A stretch of 43,862 bases of DNA, from NCBI GenBank assembly GCA_038205115.1, contig JBBRCE010000043.1:1-43862 (forward strand), read 5' to 3'. Within the stretch, counting starts at the first letter, position 1. The number at the start of each line of letters is the position of its first letter. The notes beneath the pieces are model-generated. The model was not told where the DNA came from, searched no databases, and saw only the letters and a list, made by a program, of their open reading frames with translations. A program made the translations under genes and the position numbers. This DNA comes from JBBRCE01 sp038205115. GTDB lineage: Bacteria; Planctomycetota; Planctomycetia; Pirellulales; JBBRCE01. Below, in pieces: positions 16,486 to 23,879 of the stretch.

Positions 16486-16501
16486 GTTGGAGGATTCGAG
16501 G

Positions 16502-16915
16502 ATGAATCGTACATTTGTGTTTTGCATCGCGATGTTCTTCGCGATTGTTGGCGTTGCCTTAGTTGGTGGCGCTCAGCAAGCTGTCGCTGGTCATTGCTGC
16601 TGCGATTGCAGCAGCTCGAGCTGCGATTGCTGCCATCGTCATCACCGTCACCATCGTCATCACGGCTGTTGCTGTGAGACGAGCTGCTGCGCTCCGGCTC
16701 CGACCTGCGCACCGGCTCCTTGCAGCGCTTGCGAAGCCGCCCCGGCTTGCGGTTGCGCTGCTCCGGCTTGCACCGGTTGCGAAGCCGCTCCGGTTGGCGC
16801 CCCGGTTGTCACCCCGGCAACTCCGGTCACCCCGGCTGTCAAGCCGATGGACATGCCGCCGGCTCCGACGACCAGCACCGATCGCGTGTTCCACGTGGTC
16901 AGCTTCCGTAACTAA
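16502..16915 (+). CDS. Small secreted Cys/His-rich, probably metal-binding protein
   Basis: A 137-residue precursor: signal peptide at 1-29 (hydrophobic FCIAMFFAIVGVALVG, likely cleaved after AVA), then a mature segment with 19 cysteines in 62 residues. These include CCCDC, CDCC, CCC and CC clusters, and a His/Arg run (HRHHRHHRHH, residues 45-54). An Ala/Pro/Cys-rich stretch and a Pro/Val/Thr-rich linker follow, ending in VFHVVSFRN. This composition suggests binding of metal ions or a disulphide-knotted structural role; it matches no family I know. The start is clear: ATG at 16502 with GGAGG at 16489. A 16-bp palindrome lies just upstream and a UUCG-loop terminator 69 bases downstream, so it is probably transcribed alone, possibly strongly. 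Confidence 0.8.
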   Translation: MNRTFVFCIAMFFAIVGVALVGGAQQAVAGHCCCDCSSSSCDCCHRHHRHHRHHGCCCETSCCAPAPTCAPAPCSACEAAPACGCAAPACTGCEAAPVGAPVVTPATPVTPAVKPMDMPPAPTTSTDRVFHVVSFRN

Positions 16916-16983
16916 GCTGGAACATTTCCAGGATGCAACGCTACGAGACACGCCCTGGGTCTTGAGCGTTCATTTTCGCACAG

Positions 16984-17016
16984 AAGCCGGTTCTCTTCGG
17001 AGAACCGGCTTTTTTT
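16984..17016 (+). terminator. Strong UUCG-loop terminator
   Basis: A perfect 12-bp stem (AAGCCGGTTCTC pairing with 17000-17011), a TTCG tetraloop and a run of T (17010-17016). One of the most stable terminator types; it ends the Cys/His-rich gene. Confidence 0.95.
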
Positions 17017-17041
17017 ATTCGCTCTTGCGATCGTGTCTGAT

Positions 17042-17070
17042 TTGACCGCGTGAAACACGCAAAGCATATT
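17042..17070 (+). promoter_or_regulatory. Promoter with an inverted repeat in its spacer
   Basis: TTGACC (17042-17047), a 17-base spacer and CATATT (17065-17070), about 110 bases before the gene at 17180. The spacer holds a 5-bp inverted repeat GCGTG-AAA-CACGC (17048-17060), a natural operator position. A second inverted repeat, GCCCGT (17078-17083) with ACGGGC (17107-17112), lies at the expected transcript start. Confidence 0.5.
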
Positions 17071-17179
17071 ACCTACAGCCCGTAAGTTACAAATGCGTAA
17101 TTTACCACGGGCAAAATGAGCAGCATTTGCCATTTAACTGCGCATTCCACGCAATTCACCACTCTTTCCACCTGCCTTC

Positions 17180-17956
17180 ATGCCTGACTTATCGAAATCG
17201 ACCGACGAATCCGGCGGGCCGCCTTCGCCCCGTGTGCGATCCGTACTGAGCGTGCTACTCTTCTTACATTTGTTTGCGATCTGCATTAGCCTGATTGTTG
17301 GGAACTTCGGTCGCTTACGCTCGTTCTCTGCGCTCATGGTGGGCACGGAGAATGTCCTCAGCCCGTACACCTCGACATTGCTGCTGAACTCGCCACACGA
17401 CGACAGCTTAATTTCGGAGATGCCGTATGATTCGGATCATCGATTTGATGTCGAACTGACATTTGCCGATGGTCACAAGGAGCAGATGCGTTTGGGAGCA
17501 GGCGCGGCCCTGCCCGAGCGCCGGCAGCGTTACGTGCAGATGGCCAATCTAGTCGCGCAATTGGCCGACGATCAGATCAGCAACGCCGATGCCCTGGCCA
17601 ACGTGCTTTGCAAAGGGCTGTTGAATTCGACGGGCGCAACGGGCGTGACGCTCAACTGTCGCCGCTACCGGCCACAGACGATACCCGATGTACGCTCCAG
17701 CGATCCGATTTTTCAAAATCCGCGTGATCCGCATTTTCTCATTGCGGAAGAAGACTTCACCTGGGGCGCCGAGCAGCCTGACAAGACCGACGACGCGAGT
17801 TACAACATCTGGCATGTCGAAAAATCGAAGAGTGACGTGGCCTCGCCCAAGACCGATGGGTCTGCCTCTAGTGCTCCGCCCGTCAAGCCGCGCCTGAAAA
17901 CACGCGACAGCCAACCGGCCAGTTCGCTGCCGCTTTTCGACGATCGCAATCCGTAA
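17180..17956 (+). CDS. Single-pass membrane protein paired with the HTTM protein
   Basis: A 258-residue protein with a short cytoplasmic N-terminus, one hydrophobic helix at about 20-43 (VLSVLLFLHLFAICISLIVG), and an outer domain of roughly 150 residues containing beta-strand-like DHRFDVELTFADGHKEQMRL, ending in a Ser/Pro-rich tail. I recognise no family for the outer domain. The HTTM-domain gene starts 50 bases after its stop on the same strand, so the two likely form an operon and may act together at the membrane. The start ATG at 17180 is kept because it gives a short N-terminus before the helix. Confidence 0.7.
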   Translation: MPDLSKSTDESGGPPSPRVRSVLSVLLFLHLFAICISLIVGNFGRLRSFSALMVGTENVLSPYTSTLLLNSPHDDSLISEMPYDSDHRFDVELTFADGHKEQMRLGAGAALPERRQRYVQMANLVAQLADDQISNADALANVLCKGLLNSTGATGVTLNCRRYRPQTIPDVRSSDPIFQNPRDPHFLIAEEDFTWGAEQPDKTDDASYNIWHVEKSKSDVASPKTDGSASSAPPVKPRLKTRDSQPASSLPLFDDRNP

Positions 17957-18006
17957 CGGCCGTGGGCATCCCTGTTCTGAAAAATTGACCGATTGAGTGA
18001 TCTGCG

Positions 18007-19110
18007 ATGCGCACTTACTTCCAAAAACTGATCGATCAATCCGGAACCGGCTGGAATCGGTTCTGGTACACGCCCAGCGATCCCTACATGCTGGGGCTGA
18101 TGCGACTGTTGACCGGTCTGGTGTTCACATACTGGTATCTGACTCTGCTACCGGACATCAGCCACTTTTTTGCCCAAGACGGTTTGTTGCCGCTGGAAAA
18201 AATTCAGTCGCTGCGCAACAACGGGCAAACCGCGTTCGGCGATCAAGTCACGCTGTTCAGCTATTGGAATTACGTCAGCTCGCCCGGAGCGGTGCAGTTG
18301 GCCTACTACGCGGGGCTGCTGGCCATCCTGGCATTTACAGTGGGGTTGTACGGCCGAATTTCAGCAGCGCTGACTTACCTTGTGCTAATTTCCTATGCGC
18401 ATCGGGCGCCGATGTTGCTCGGCTCGTTCGAGCAGACGCTGCCACTGCTGATGCTCGGATATTGCGTGGGGCCGTGCAGCGCGAGTTTTTCGGTTGATCG
18501 CTGGCTCAATGCGCGATCCGTCCGTACTGCGCCGGCTAAGTACAAGCCTTTGGATCGCTCCAGTTGGCTCACGACGGTCGGCCTGCGATTGATTCAAATT
18601 CATTTGACGCTGATTACCGTTGCGTCGGTCGTGGCCAAACTGCGGTACGACTCCTGGTGGACCGGCGGCGCGACTTGGCTGTTGATGGTTCGGCCCGAGT
18701 CGCGGGCGATTGACTTTACCGGCGCCTTTCGCCATCTCCTCGACTTCACCCTCGCGATCCGCCGCTTTTTTAACGGAGCGGCTTCCGTGCCGGAGCAACC
18801 GGAAAAGATCATGTTTCTCGACGCTTGGACGCACATGGTGATCATGTTCCAACTGTTGTTTCCGCTGACCGTTTGGAATTCGCTGCTGCGACCGTTGGTG
18901 ATTGCCATTTCGGCGGTCGTTTGGCTGCTGATTGCCCTGCTGAGCGGCCTCGTTCCGTACTGCGCATTGATGTTCATCGCTGGCTTGGCATTTGTCCCGG
19001 GCCAATCGCTGCGCGTCTGCGTCGCCTGCTGTTGCGGCGGCAAAAAGACTGTTCAAATGCCCATCGGCAGCAACATCGTCGGCGATCAACGCCTCGCGTC
19101 AGGTCGCTAA
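18007..19110 (+). CDS. HTTM-domain (vitamin K-dependent carboxylase-like) membrane protein
   Basis: A 367-residue polytopic membrane protein with the HTTM signature: SDPYMLGLMRLLTGLVFTYW at about 23-42, then DISHFFAQDGLLPLEKI, and further helices to residue 345. HTTM is the membrane domain shared with vitamin K-dependent gamma-carboxylase; most bacterial members have unknown activity. The helix around residues 195-215 (GLRLIQIHLTLITVASVVAK) matches the region preceding the conserved W-x-x-G motif, here DSWWTGGATWLLM. The C-terminus is short and contains a Cys-Cys-Cys-Gly stretch. It follows a small membrane protein gene in a probable operon. Confidence 0.85.
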   Translation: MRTYFQKLIDQSGTGWNRFWYTPSDPYMLGLMRLLTGLVFTYWYLTLLPDISHFFAQDGLLPLEKIQSLRNNGQTAFGDQVTLFSYWNYVSSPGAVQLAYYAGLLAILAFTVGLYGRISAALTYLVLISYAHRAPMLLGSFEQTLPLLMLGYCVGPCSASFSVDRWLNARSVRTAPAKYKPLDRSSWLTTVGLRLIQIHLTLITVASVVAKLRYDSWWTGGATWLLMVRPESRAIDFTGAFRHLLDFTLAIRRFFNGAASVPEQPEKIMFLDAWTHMVIMFQLLFPLTVWNSLLRPLVIAISAVVWLLIALLSGLVPYCALMFIAGLAFVPGQSLRVCVACCCGGKKTVQMPIGSNIVGDQRLASGR

Positions 19111-19288
19111 CGAAGATCGGCGCACTGGCCCAACCCGACGAAGTGCCCTTTACCGCGTCGCTGCCAAAAACCTGTAGCGGAAGGGGAAACGCGGGGCGAC
19201 AGGGCATGCGCGGGACGGAGGGGGCGGCGGGATCGAAAAAACGATCTTCGCAAGTTCGCTTGGTGCCTCGCGTACAAAGTTGAACAGC

Positions 19289-19530
19289 GCAACGACTTGG
19301 CGTGGATTTTGACCTCTGTGATCGCCGTGGACAGTGAGGACACAGCGCCCGCAGAAAGCACTTTTTGCACCGCCACGGCGCGGACCACAGGCCCGTCACT
19401 CCGATTTGCGATGCTGCGAACTTCCTGCCAGCGGCGCGAAACGCAAACGCTGCACGCCGAATCGCATTTTGCAAATCGGAGTGTGTGAGCGGTGGCCAAA
19501 CTGCATAGGCGCAAGCGACCGCCGGTTAAG
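19289..19530 (+). repeat. Dispersed repeat, copy 1 (intact form)
   Basis: This stretch is largely repeated, in reverse orientation, at 23230-23670. Shared landmarks in order are CTTGGC...TTTTGACCTC, GTGGACAGTGAGGACA, GCGCGGACC-CAGGC, CACTCCGATTTGCGATGCTG, GAACTTCCTGCC, AAACGCTGCACGCCG, GCAAATCGGAGTGTGTGAGC and GCGACCGCCGGTT. A perfect 13-bp inverted repeat (CACTCCGATTTGC at 19397-19409 and its complement at 19471-19483) brackets a 61-base core. No gene is supported between 19111 and 19607. Confidence 0.8.
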
Positions 19531-19607
19531 GTTTCGCTAACGCGATGTGCCACCGGCTAACGATGGCGGATTTCGCCGAAGGATTCTTCGCCATGATTCA
19601 CTCATTG

Positions 19608-20954
19608 TCAAAGGTCTGTTCCGGCCCTACCCAACCTGGCTCTCAAGCAACAGTTCTTGAACTTCTTGCCGCTCCCGCACGGGCATGGCTCGTTGCGGCC
19701 GACTTTCTGTTTCGATCCCAGTTGTGGAGGTTGAGTCGCGGGAAGCGACTGAGGAGTTGGTGATTTGATTTTTGGCAAGTCCGTCGCCTTCTTGCCTGTC
19801 AGTTTTTCAAGGGCGAATCTGATCAGGCCTTCGGGATCGTCGCCAAGCTCCGCAATCCGCTTCCAATGTTCGGCTTCCTCTGCTTTTCCGGTCCGAATCC
19901 ACTCTTCGTATTCTGGAAACCGCTCGCCCATCAATGTGCAAGTTTCCAGCAGATAGCTCCGCAGTCCTCGGCTCTCAAAATCGAGTTCTCGTCCCACAAG
20001 CATTTTACGAGCGATCTCAATTCCTTCGTACTCGAACTGGCACAACAGGGCATGAGCGAGTTCAAGGCTAACAGGCTCGTCGTATTGATTTGCGATCAGA
20101 GTGAGGCAGGTCTCCACCGCCAAGTCAGAGTGAATATTCTCGAGAGGTCCGTTGGCGAAGATACGAAAATGATCTTCGGCGGTGGGGAACGCCTCGGCGA
20201 TGGCATGTAAGACGGCTGGAGTGCCGATTCTGGCAAGAGCTTTTGCACATTCTTCGTTAACAAAGTCAGCATTTACGTGAAGCTTAGCAATCAACAGTGG
20301 AACGGTGGATTCCAGGCAGGCTTGCCCCGCTAATCGGACGACCAATGGCTCCAGCCATTTCATGGGGTGATGAGTGTAATCATCGACCTTGAAGGTCAGC
20401 AACTCATGGACCTTCGGCGCGCAGTCCTGGCCATAACGGGCAAGGGCTTCGATAATCCGCTGACCGTACCCCAGGTCGACTTCATTTATGTACTGCTTGT
20501 CCTTGCCTTCATCGCACAACGCTTCCAAGTTCTGCCAACAGGTCGATTGGTCCCACGACAGCATCCCCAATCGCTCGATGAATGGAGCATGCAGTTCTGC
20601 CAGGAAGTACCGAGCTTCCAAGATGTCGCTCTCTCTCGTCAGTAGCAGCGTGGAATCGGCGGCCACCAAGATTTTCGACAGGTTAAAGGCATAATTCTCG
20701 AACTTGTCGCACGTCTCGTTGTTTAATTCATCAATGACCCAGGCAATGCTACTTTCGGTTTGGGGCAAATCCGCTGACAAGCCAATCAGATGGAAAGCAT
20801 CTTTCCTACCGAACGCCTCCACGGCCTGAATCACTAGCGGCATGATCGCCGGATCGGTCGAGTGAGAACTTGTGAAATAGCTCGTCGCCCGATATCGAAT
20901 TCCTGGGTAGGAGTTGAGAATTGCTTCCTTGATCTTGGATTCTTGTAAACGCAC
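19608..20954 (-). CDS. HEAT-like helical protein with C-terminal SEC-C metal-binding motif
   Basis: A 448-residue soluble protein. Residues 1-350 are mostly helical and resemble degenerate HEAT/ARM repeats (PLLIAKLHVNADFVNEECAK, then ALARIGTPAVLHAIAEAFPT). After a Pro-rich linker it ends with a SEC-C zinc-binding motif: NEPCPCGSGKKFKNCC. This motif occurs at the end of SecA and of many stand-alone proteins of unknown role. The start is a GTG at 20954, supported by AGGAG about nine bases upstream on the minus strand; no ATG is available before residue 38. It borders the decayed region 20955-22400. The physiological role is unknown. Confidence 0.8.
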   Translation of the reverse strand: MRLQESKIKEAILNSYPGIRYRATSYFTSSHSTDPAIMPLVIQAVEAFGRKDAFHLIGLSADLPQTESSIAWVIDELNNETCDKFENYAFNLSKILVAADSTLLLTRESDILEARYFLAELHAPFIERLGMLSWDQSTCWQNLEALCDEGKDKQYINEVDLGYGQRIIEALARYGQDCAPKVHELLTFKVDDYTHHPMKWLEPLVVRLAGQACLESTVPLLIAKLHVNADFVNEECAKALARIGTPAVLHAIAEAFPTAEDHFRIFANGPLENIHSDLAVETCLTLIANQYDEPVSLELAHALLCQFEYEGIEIARKMLVGRELDFESRGLRSYLLETCTLMGERFPEYEEWIRTGKAEEAEHWKRIAELGDDPEGLIRFALEKLTGKKATDLPKIKSPTPQSLPATQPPQLGSKQKVGRNEPCPCGSGKKFKNCCLRARLGRAGTDL

Positions 20955-21214
20955 AGTCGCCGCTCCTGTGGGATTGCTGTTGCTTGCAGGCTTGCCGCAG
21001 CCCAGTGCTGTAAACAGCCATTATCCCCAAATTCCGTCTCAAAAAAAGTGGAACAAATCGCCGGTTCGCCCGCCTAACGAATGTAACGTGTCACGCAAAA
21101 CGACTCGTTACCTTTCGTGCGGCCAGGACGTCGGTCACGCCGCAAGTTTCGGCGATCTATTGTCGGGTTTCGAGTCGAGACTCAGTCCTATGCGAGTCAG
21201 ACGCCCGATCTCGA

Positions 21215-21391
21215 CCGCTGAGCATCGGCTCTTCCTGCGGGACCGAAGCAGTTCGAGAGGAGATCGAACAACTGGGGAAGTTCCACGAGCACTGGGACAT
21301 GCTGCCTGGGCAATACGAACATTGGCTGGGCTCGCTCGACCAGGCGGTCGCAAGGCACGGACCCGAATTTCGATTGGAACTGGCAGAGTGA
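21215..21391 (+). pseudogene. C-terminal fragment of an unidentified protein
   Basis: A plus-strand frame without a usable start ends at TGA 21389-21391. It reads plausibly as protein: SIGSSCGTEAVREEIEQLGK, FHEHWDMLPGQYEHWLGSLD and QAVARHGPEFRLELAE. The same frame is open further upstream, with AIYCRVSSRD at 21152, which recalls the N-terminus of serine recombinases, but the stretch between does not resemble one. I read it as the tail of a truncated gene. Nothing else is supported between 20955 and 21495. Confidence 0.3.
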
Positions 21392-21495
21392 TCGCGTGAT
21401 GCAATGCGACCGGGAATCGCCCTGATGCTTTCCGGGAAAGAAAGCACCACCTGACGACGGAGCCGGCGGCGCCAAAGATCGCTCGCAGGCAACAA

Positions 21496-21748
21496 TCATT
21501 TCGATTGGCCCATCAAGGTCGCCAGTCGATCTTGACGGGATTTTTCATCCGCCGGGCGATCATGACGTGCTGGAGCTTTTTGTTTCTTACTCGCCGCTTC
21601 CGATGCCTTAAAAACCTTTCGGAATGTAATCTTGGCAGTTCCCTCGGCCAGCTTCCCGGATGGGATTTTGCGTCTGGCCTTGGGGGAGCTTGCTGGAAGC
21701 GATCTTCTTTTTGGCGGTTGAGAATTTCCTAGACGGAATCTTCACCAC
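21496..21748 (-). pseudogene. Lysine-rich small gene with one frameshift
   Basis: From a GTG at 21748 the minus strand reads VVKIPSRKFSTAKKKIASSK, then LPQGQTQNP in the same frame. After a one-base shift near 21670 it reads ARRKIPSGKLAEGTAKITFR, KVFKASEAASKKQKAPARHD and to the stop RLATLMGQSK at 21496. The repeated phrases KIPSRKFS and KIPSGKLA on either side of the shift suggest one original gene of about 83 residues. Basic and low in complexity, perhaps nucleic-acid binding, but unrecognised. It follows the 65-residue gene at 21830 by 81 bases on the same strand. Confidence 0.35.
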
Positions 21749-21829
21749 AAATATTTTTGCGGTTGGTTATTGTCGTGAAATAAAAAGTCGGCGGCAGCCT
21801 GAGATCAAGCGCATGACAGTCGGCTGATC

Positions 21830-22027
21830 TTACCGATCTTTGGTATCGAGCCGCCGCCTAACCTCTCGCACGATTTCGTCGATCTGATGCAGCGGCAAAT
21901 GTGGCGGTTGTTTTTCAAGGTTCGCACGCCATTTAACGATGAGTCGATGCTTGCCCGATTCGTTCGGCTCGTGATTGGATTCGTCGATGATGGTTTTAAT
22001 GATCGTTTCTTTCTCTTCAACAGTCAT
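21830..22027 (-). CDS. Small hypothetical protein (65 residues)
   Basis: A short, charged, helix-rich protein: MTVEEKETIIKTIIDESNHE at the start and HQIDEIVREVRRRLDTKDR at the end. The ATG at 22027 is preceded by GGAAGGA about nine bases upstream on the minus strand, which supports real translation. I recognise no family. It lies in a decayed region beside an insertion-sequence remnant and a frameshifted lysine-rich gene, so it may be a leftover of a small accessory operon. Confidence 0.5.
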   Translation of the reverse strand: MTVEEKETIIKTIIDESNHEPNESGKHRLIVKWRANLEKQPPHLPLHQIDEIVREVRRRLDTKDR

Positions 22028-22397
22028 CGGCGGTTCCTTCCGAACTTAGTGTCGCCTGCCAAGGCATTTTCGCGACGGGGCGTTTGGTCCTTAATACGGC
22101 CCATCTTATCCGCCACGCGATTCGTTGGCGAGCGACACCGAATGTTTCTTCGGTAAACAACGTCTTTGGCGGAACGTGTTATGAAAAATCTGCTTTTCAT
22201 CGCTCCTTGCAGTATTTTTGGAAACGATCAATTAATCCCGATTTCCGTTTTGGCTTGGATGTTTTTGGGAGTCCCGTCTACCGGCCCTCAAGCACGGCAA
22301 ACGCATCTTAATTAGCAACAGTATTTCAAGCGAGTTGAAAGAATCAAGGGGCCTTGCCTGAATGACTCTGGGGACACGTTTTCCACGGAGATATTTT
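22028..22397. other. Gene-free stretch before the IS remnant
   Basis: I see no gene, repeat or clear promoter in these 370 bases. It should contain the left end of the insertion sequence, but the terminal inverted repeat could not be identified, perhaps because only fragments remain. Confidence 0.4.
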
Positions 22398-22777
22398 ATG
22401 GCTTCGCCGCCGATTGCAGTTTTTTCGAACTTTGTAACACTAACCGATCCATGCTGCGAGGCTCGCACGACAAAGCGGCCGGTCAGAATCCGCTGCATCT
22501 GGTTTCGGCCTGGTCCAGCGACGCCCGGCTGGGCTGCCAGAAGCAGATCGCGGCCAAGATCATCGCGGGCGGTGGGAAATACATTTTGGCGCTCAAAGCC
22601 AACCATTCCAAGCTGCACGCCGCCGTGGCGACAGCCTTCACACAGGCCGCACGTCGCGATCTCAAGGTCGCCGGTTTGCGTTGCCACGCCACGGAAGAAA
22701 CCAGTCGCGGGCGGACCGAACGTCGGCAGTACATGATCATGCCGGCGCCGCGACGGTTGCCAGGCGATCCGCATTGA
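22398..22777 (+). mobile_element. ISAs1-family transposase remnant with internal deletions
   Basis: Three separate parts of an ISAs1-type DDE transposase are recognisable. The N-terminus is at 22398 (MASPPIAVFSNFVTLTDP). A part corresponding to the start of the catalytic domain follows at 22451 (LRGSHDKAAGQNPLHLVSAW). The part after the second catalytic region joins directly (GCQKQIAAKIIAGGGKYILA, LKANHSKLHAAVATAFTQAA), ending soon after RLPGDPH at 22777. Intact members are roughly 370 residues; here two internal blocks, including the stretch between SAWSSDARL and GCQK, and the whole C-terminus are gone, and the first two parts are in different frames. The element cannot transpose by itself. 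Confidence 0.8.
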
Positions 22778-22843
22778 GCGCAATTGTAAGGCTGGCAGCG
22801 AACAGACGCCAACCCGACTCGATCCATTTTGCCGATTCCGCCG

Positions 22844-22872
22844 TTGACTTTTTCGTCAGAATATAGTATACT
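22844..22872 (+). promoter_or_regulatory. Orphan near-consensus promoter
   Basis: TTGACT (22844-22849), exactly 17 bases, TATACT (22867-22872): the best promoter in the window by eye. No gene of more than about 13 codons follows on the plus strand. A small hairpin (GGGCGG-AAGT-CTGCCC, 22891-22906) lies just after the expected start. It may drive a small RNA or be a leftover of the insertion event. Between 22907 and 23229 I see no gene, only palindromes (TCAACGTTGA at 23033-23042 and TTGATCAA at 23039-23046) within a repeated AATCAACG. Confidence 0.6.
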
Positions 22873-23229
22873 AATGTGCATGTATCTCGCGGGCGGAAGT
22901 CTGCCCAATGCGGGACAACGGATTTGAGGCCAACCCAGGGCTCTGACAACTCAGCGTGCAAAGGCAGGCATAACACCCGAAGGAAAAGTCGAGTTCGCAG
23001 CATTCAGGCGAAACGCTTGTGTGGTTGAGCAATCAACGTTGATCAATCAACGCTACGAACGAGGTTTTTCCGTCGGCAAATCGCCTGCGTGTGCATGAGA
23101 CTGGTGGCAAGGGATGTCGCGTGGATGGTTTGCTAGACAAAAGTAGATTCGCCGGTGCGCTGGTGAATCGAAATCGAACCGACGCGTGGCCGCAGTAAAT
23201 AGCCGAATCCCCGTTGAAGCTCTTTGACA

Positions 23230-23670
23230 ACTCAACCGGCGGTCGCCTGCGCCCAAGCAGCCTGGCGTCCGCTCACACACTCCGATTTGCGAACAAGCGA
23301 TCCGGCGTGCAGCGTTTGCGCTTGCGCGCCGCCGGCAGGAAGTTCGCAGCTTGCCCAATTCGCAGCCGCCTGCCGATCGTAGCCGACGCAGCCTGCGTCG
23401 GTGGATTGAGCGGTTGTCGCTAAGTTAGTGAATGGTTAACTGTGGGCGGTGAACGGCAAGCCAGCGGCGATTGAGCCTCAACTCAGCCGACGCTGGCAGC
23501 GTCGCCAACGAATGAGTCTCACGGCACGCGCGGCGAAAAAGCAGCATCGCAAATCGGAGTGACGAGCCTGCGGTCCGCGCCGAAGACCTGAAAAAAGTGC
23601 GTCGGCCAGACCTTCTGTCCTCACTGTCCACATAGATAATCGAGGTCAAAACCGCTGCCAAGTTGTTAAC
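23230..23670 (-). repeat. Dispersed repeat, copy 2, split by an insertion
   Basis: The reverse complement of this stretch matches the element at 19289-19530 over both halves. The 13-bp inverted-repeat arms are preserved at 23278-23290 and 23549-23561. Between GCAGC (23346-23350) and GCAGC (23541-23545) about 190 bases absent from copy 1 are inserted. Short frames inside (for example LTSIIYVDSED, compared with LTSVIAVDSED in copy 1) are by-products of the repeat and not genes. Confidence 0.75.
23351..23540. repeat. 190-base insertion with two GCCGACGC-type hairpins
   Basis: Sequence found in copy 2 but not copy 1 of the dispersed repeat, bounded by the 5-base direct repeat GCAGC as expected for a target duplication. 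It carries two near-perfect palindromes: CCGACGCA-GCC-TGCGTCGG at 23383-23401 and CGACGCTG-G-CAGCGTCG at 23488-23504. No coding capacity or clear terminal inverted repeats. Confidence 0.5.
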
Positions 23671-23726
23671 CTCAGCAACCTTGCGCGCGACGACCGGACC
23701 GAATTCACGAAAAACTTTTTTCCGTT

Positions 23727-23771
23727 CTCTCCGTCCCTCCGTCCCTCCGTCTCCTCCGTCTCCTCCGTCCC
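23727..23771. repeat. Imperfect 8/9-bp tandem repeat
   Basis: Two units of CCGTCCCT followed by two of CCGTCTCCT and a partial unit. A pyrimidine-rich low-complexity tract; apparent frames through it (Glu/Gly/Thr-rich on the minus strand) are not genes. Confidence 0.7.
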
Positions 23772-23810
23772 TTTCGCATCTTCAGTCCCCTCACTCCGGC
23801 GGCCGCCAAC

Positions 23811-23850
23811 AAAAAAGCCGCTGCCAGTCGGGAGATGACTGGCAGCGGCT
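23811..23850 (-). terminator. Terminator of the tri-haem cytochrome gene
   Basis: A perfect 14-bp stem (AGCCGCTGCCAGTC at 23816-23829 with its complement at 23837-23850), a 7-base loop, then six T on the minus strand. It lies 30 bases after the stop codon at 23880. Confidence 0.95.
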
Positions 23851-23879
23851 GGAGTTAAGATCGGGTCGATCAACCGTGG

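Noticed and set aside
16563..17045. Alternative plus-strand frame across the Cys/His-rich gene (Ala/Arg-rich)
   Set aside because: The frame with signal peptide, GGAGG and downstream terminator is far better supported; this frame runs through that terminator.
19297..19488. Small frame inside repeat copy 1 (MAWILTSVIAVDSED)
   Set aside because: A similar frame in copy 2 diverges and breaks; the similarity follows from the repeat and not from a conserved protein.
21152..21181. AIYCRVSSRD, resembling the start of a serine recombinase
   Set aside because: The downstream sequence has none of the resolvase motifs and there is no start codon; the match is too short.
22232..22783. A 183-codon minus-strand frame
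   Set aside because: Antisense to the recognisable ISAs1 transposase pieces.
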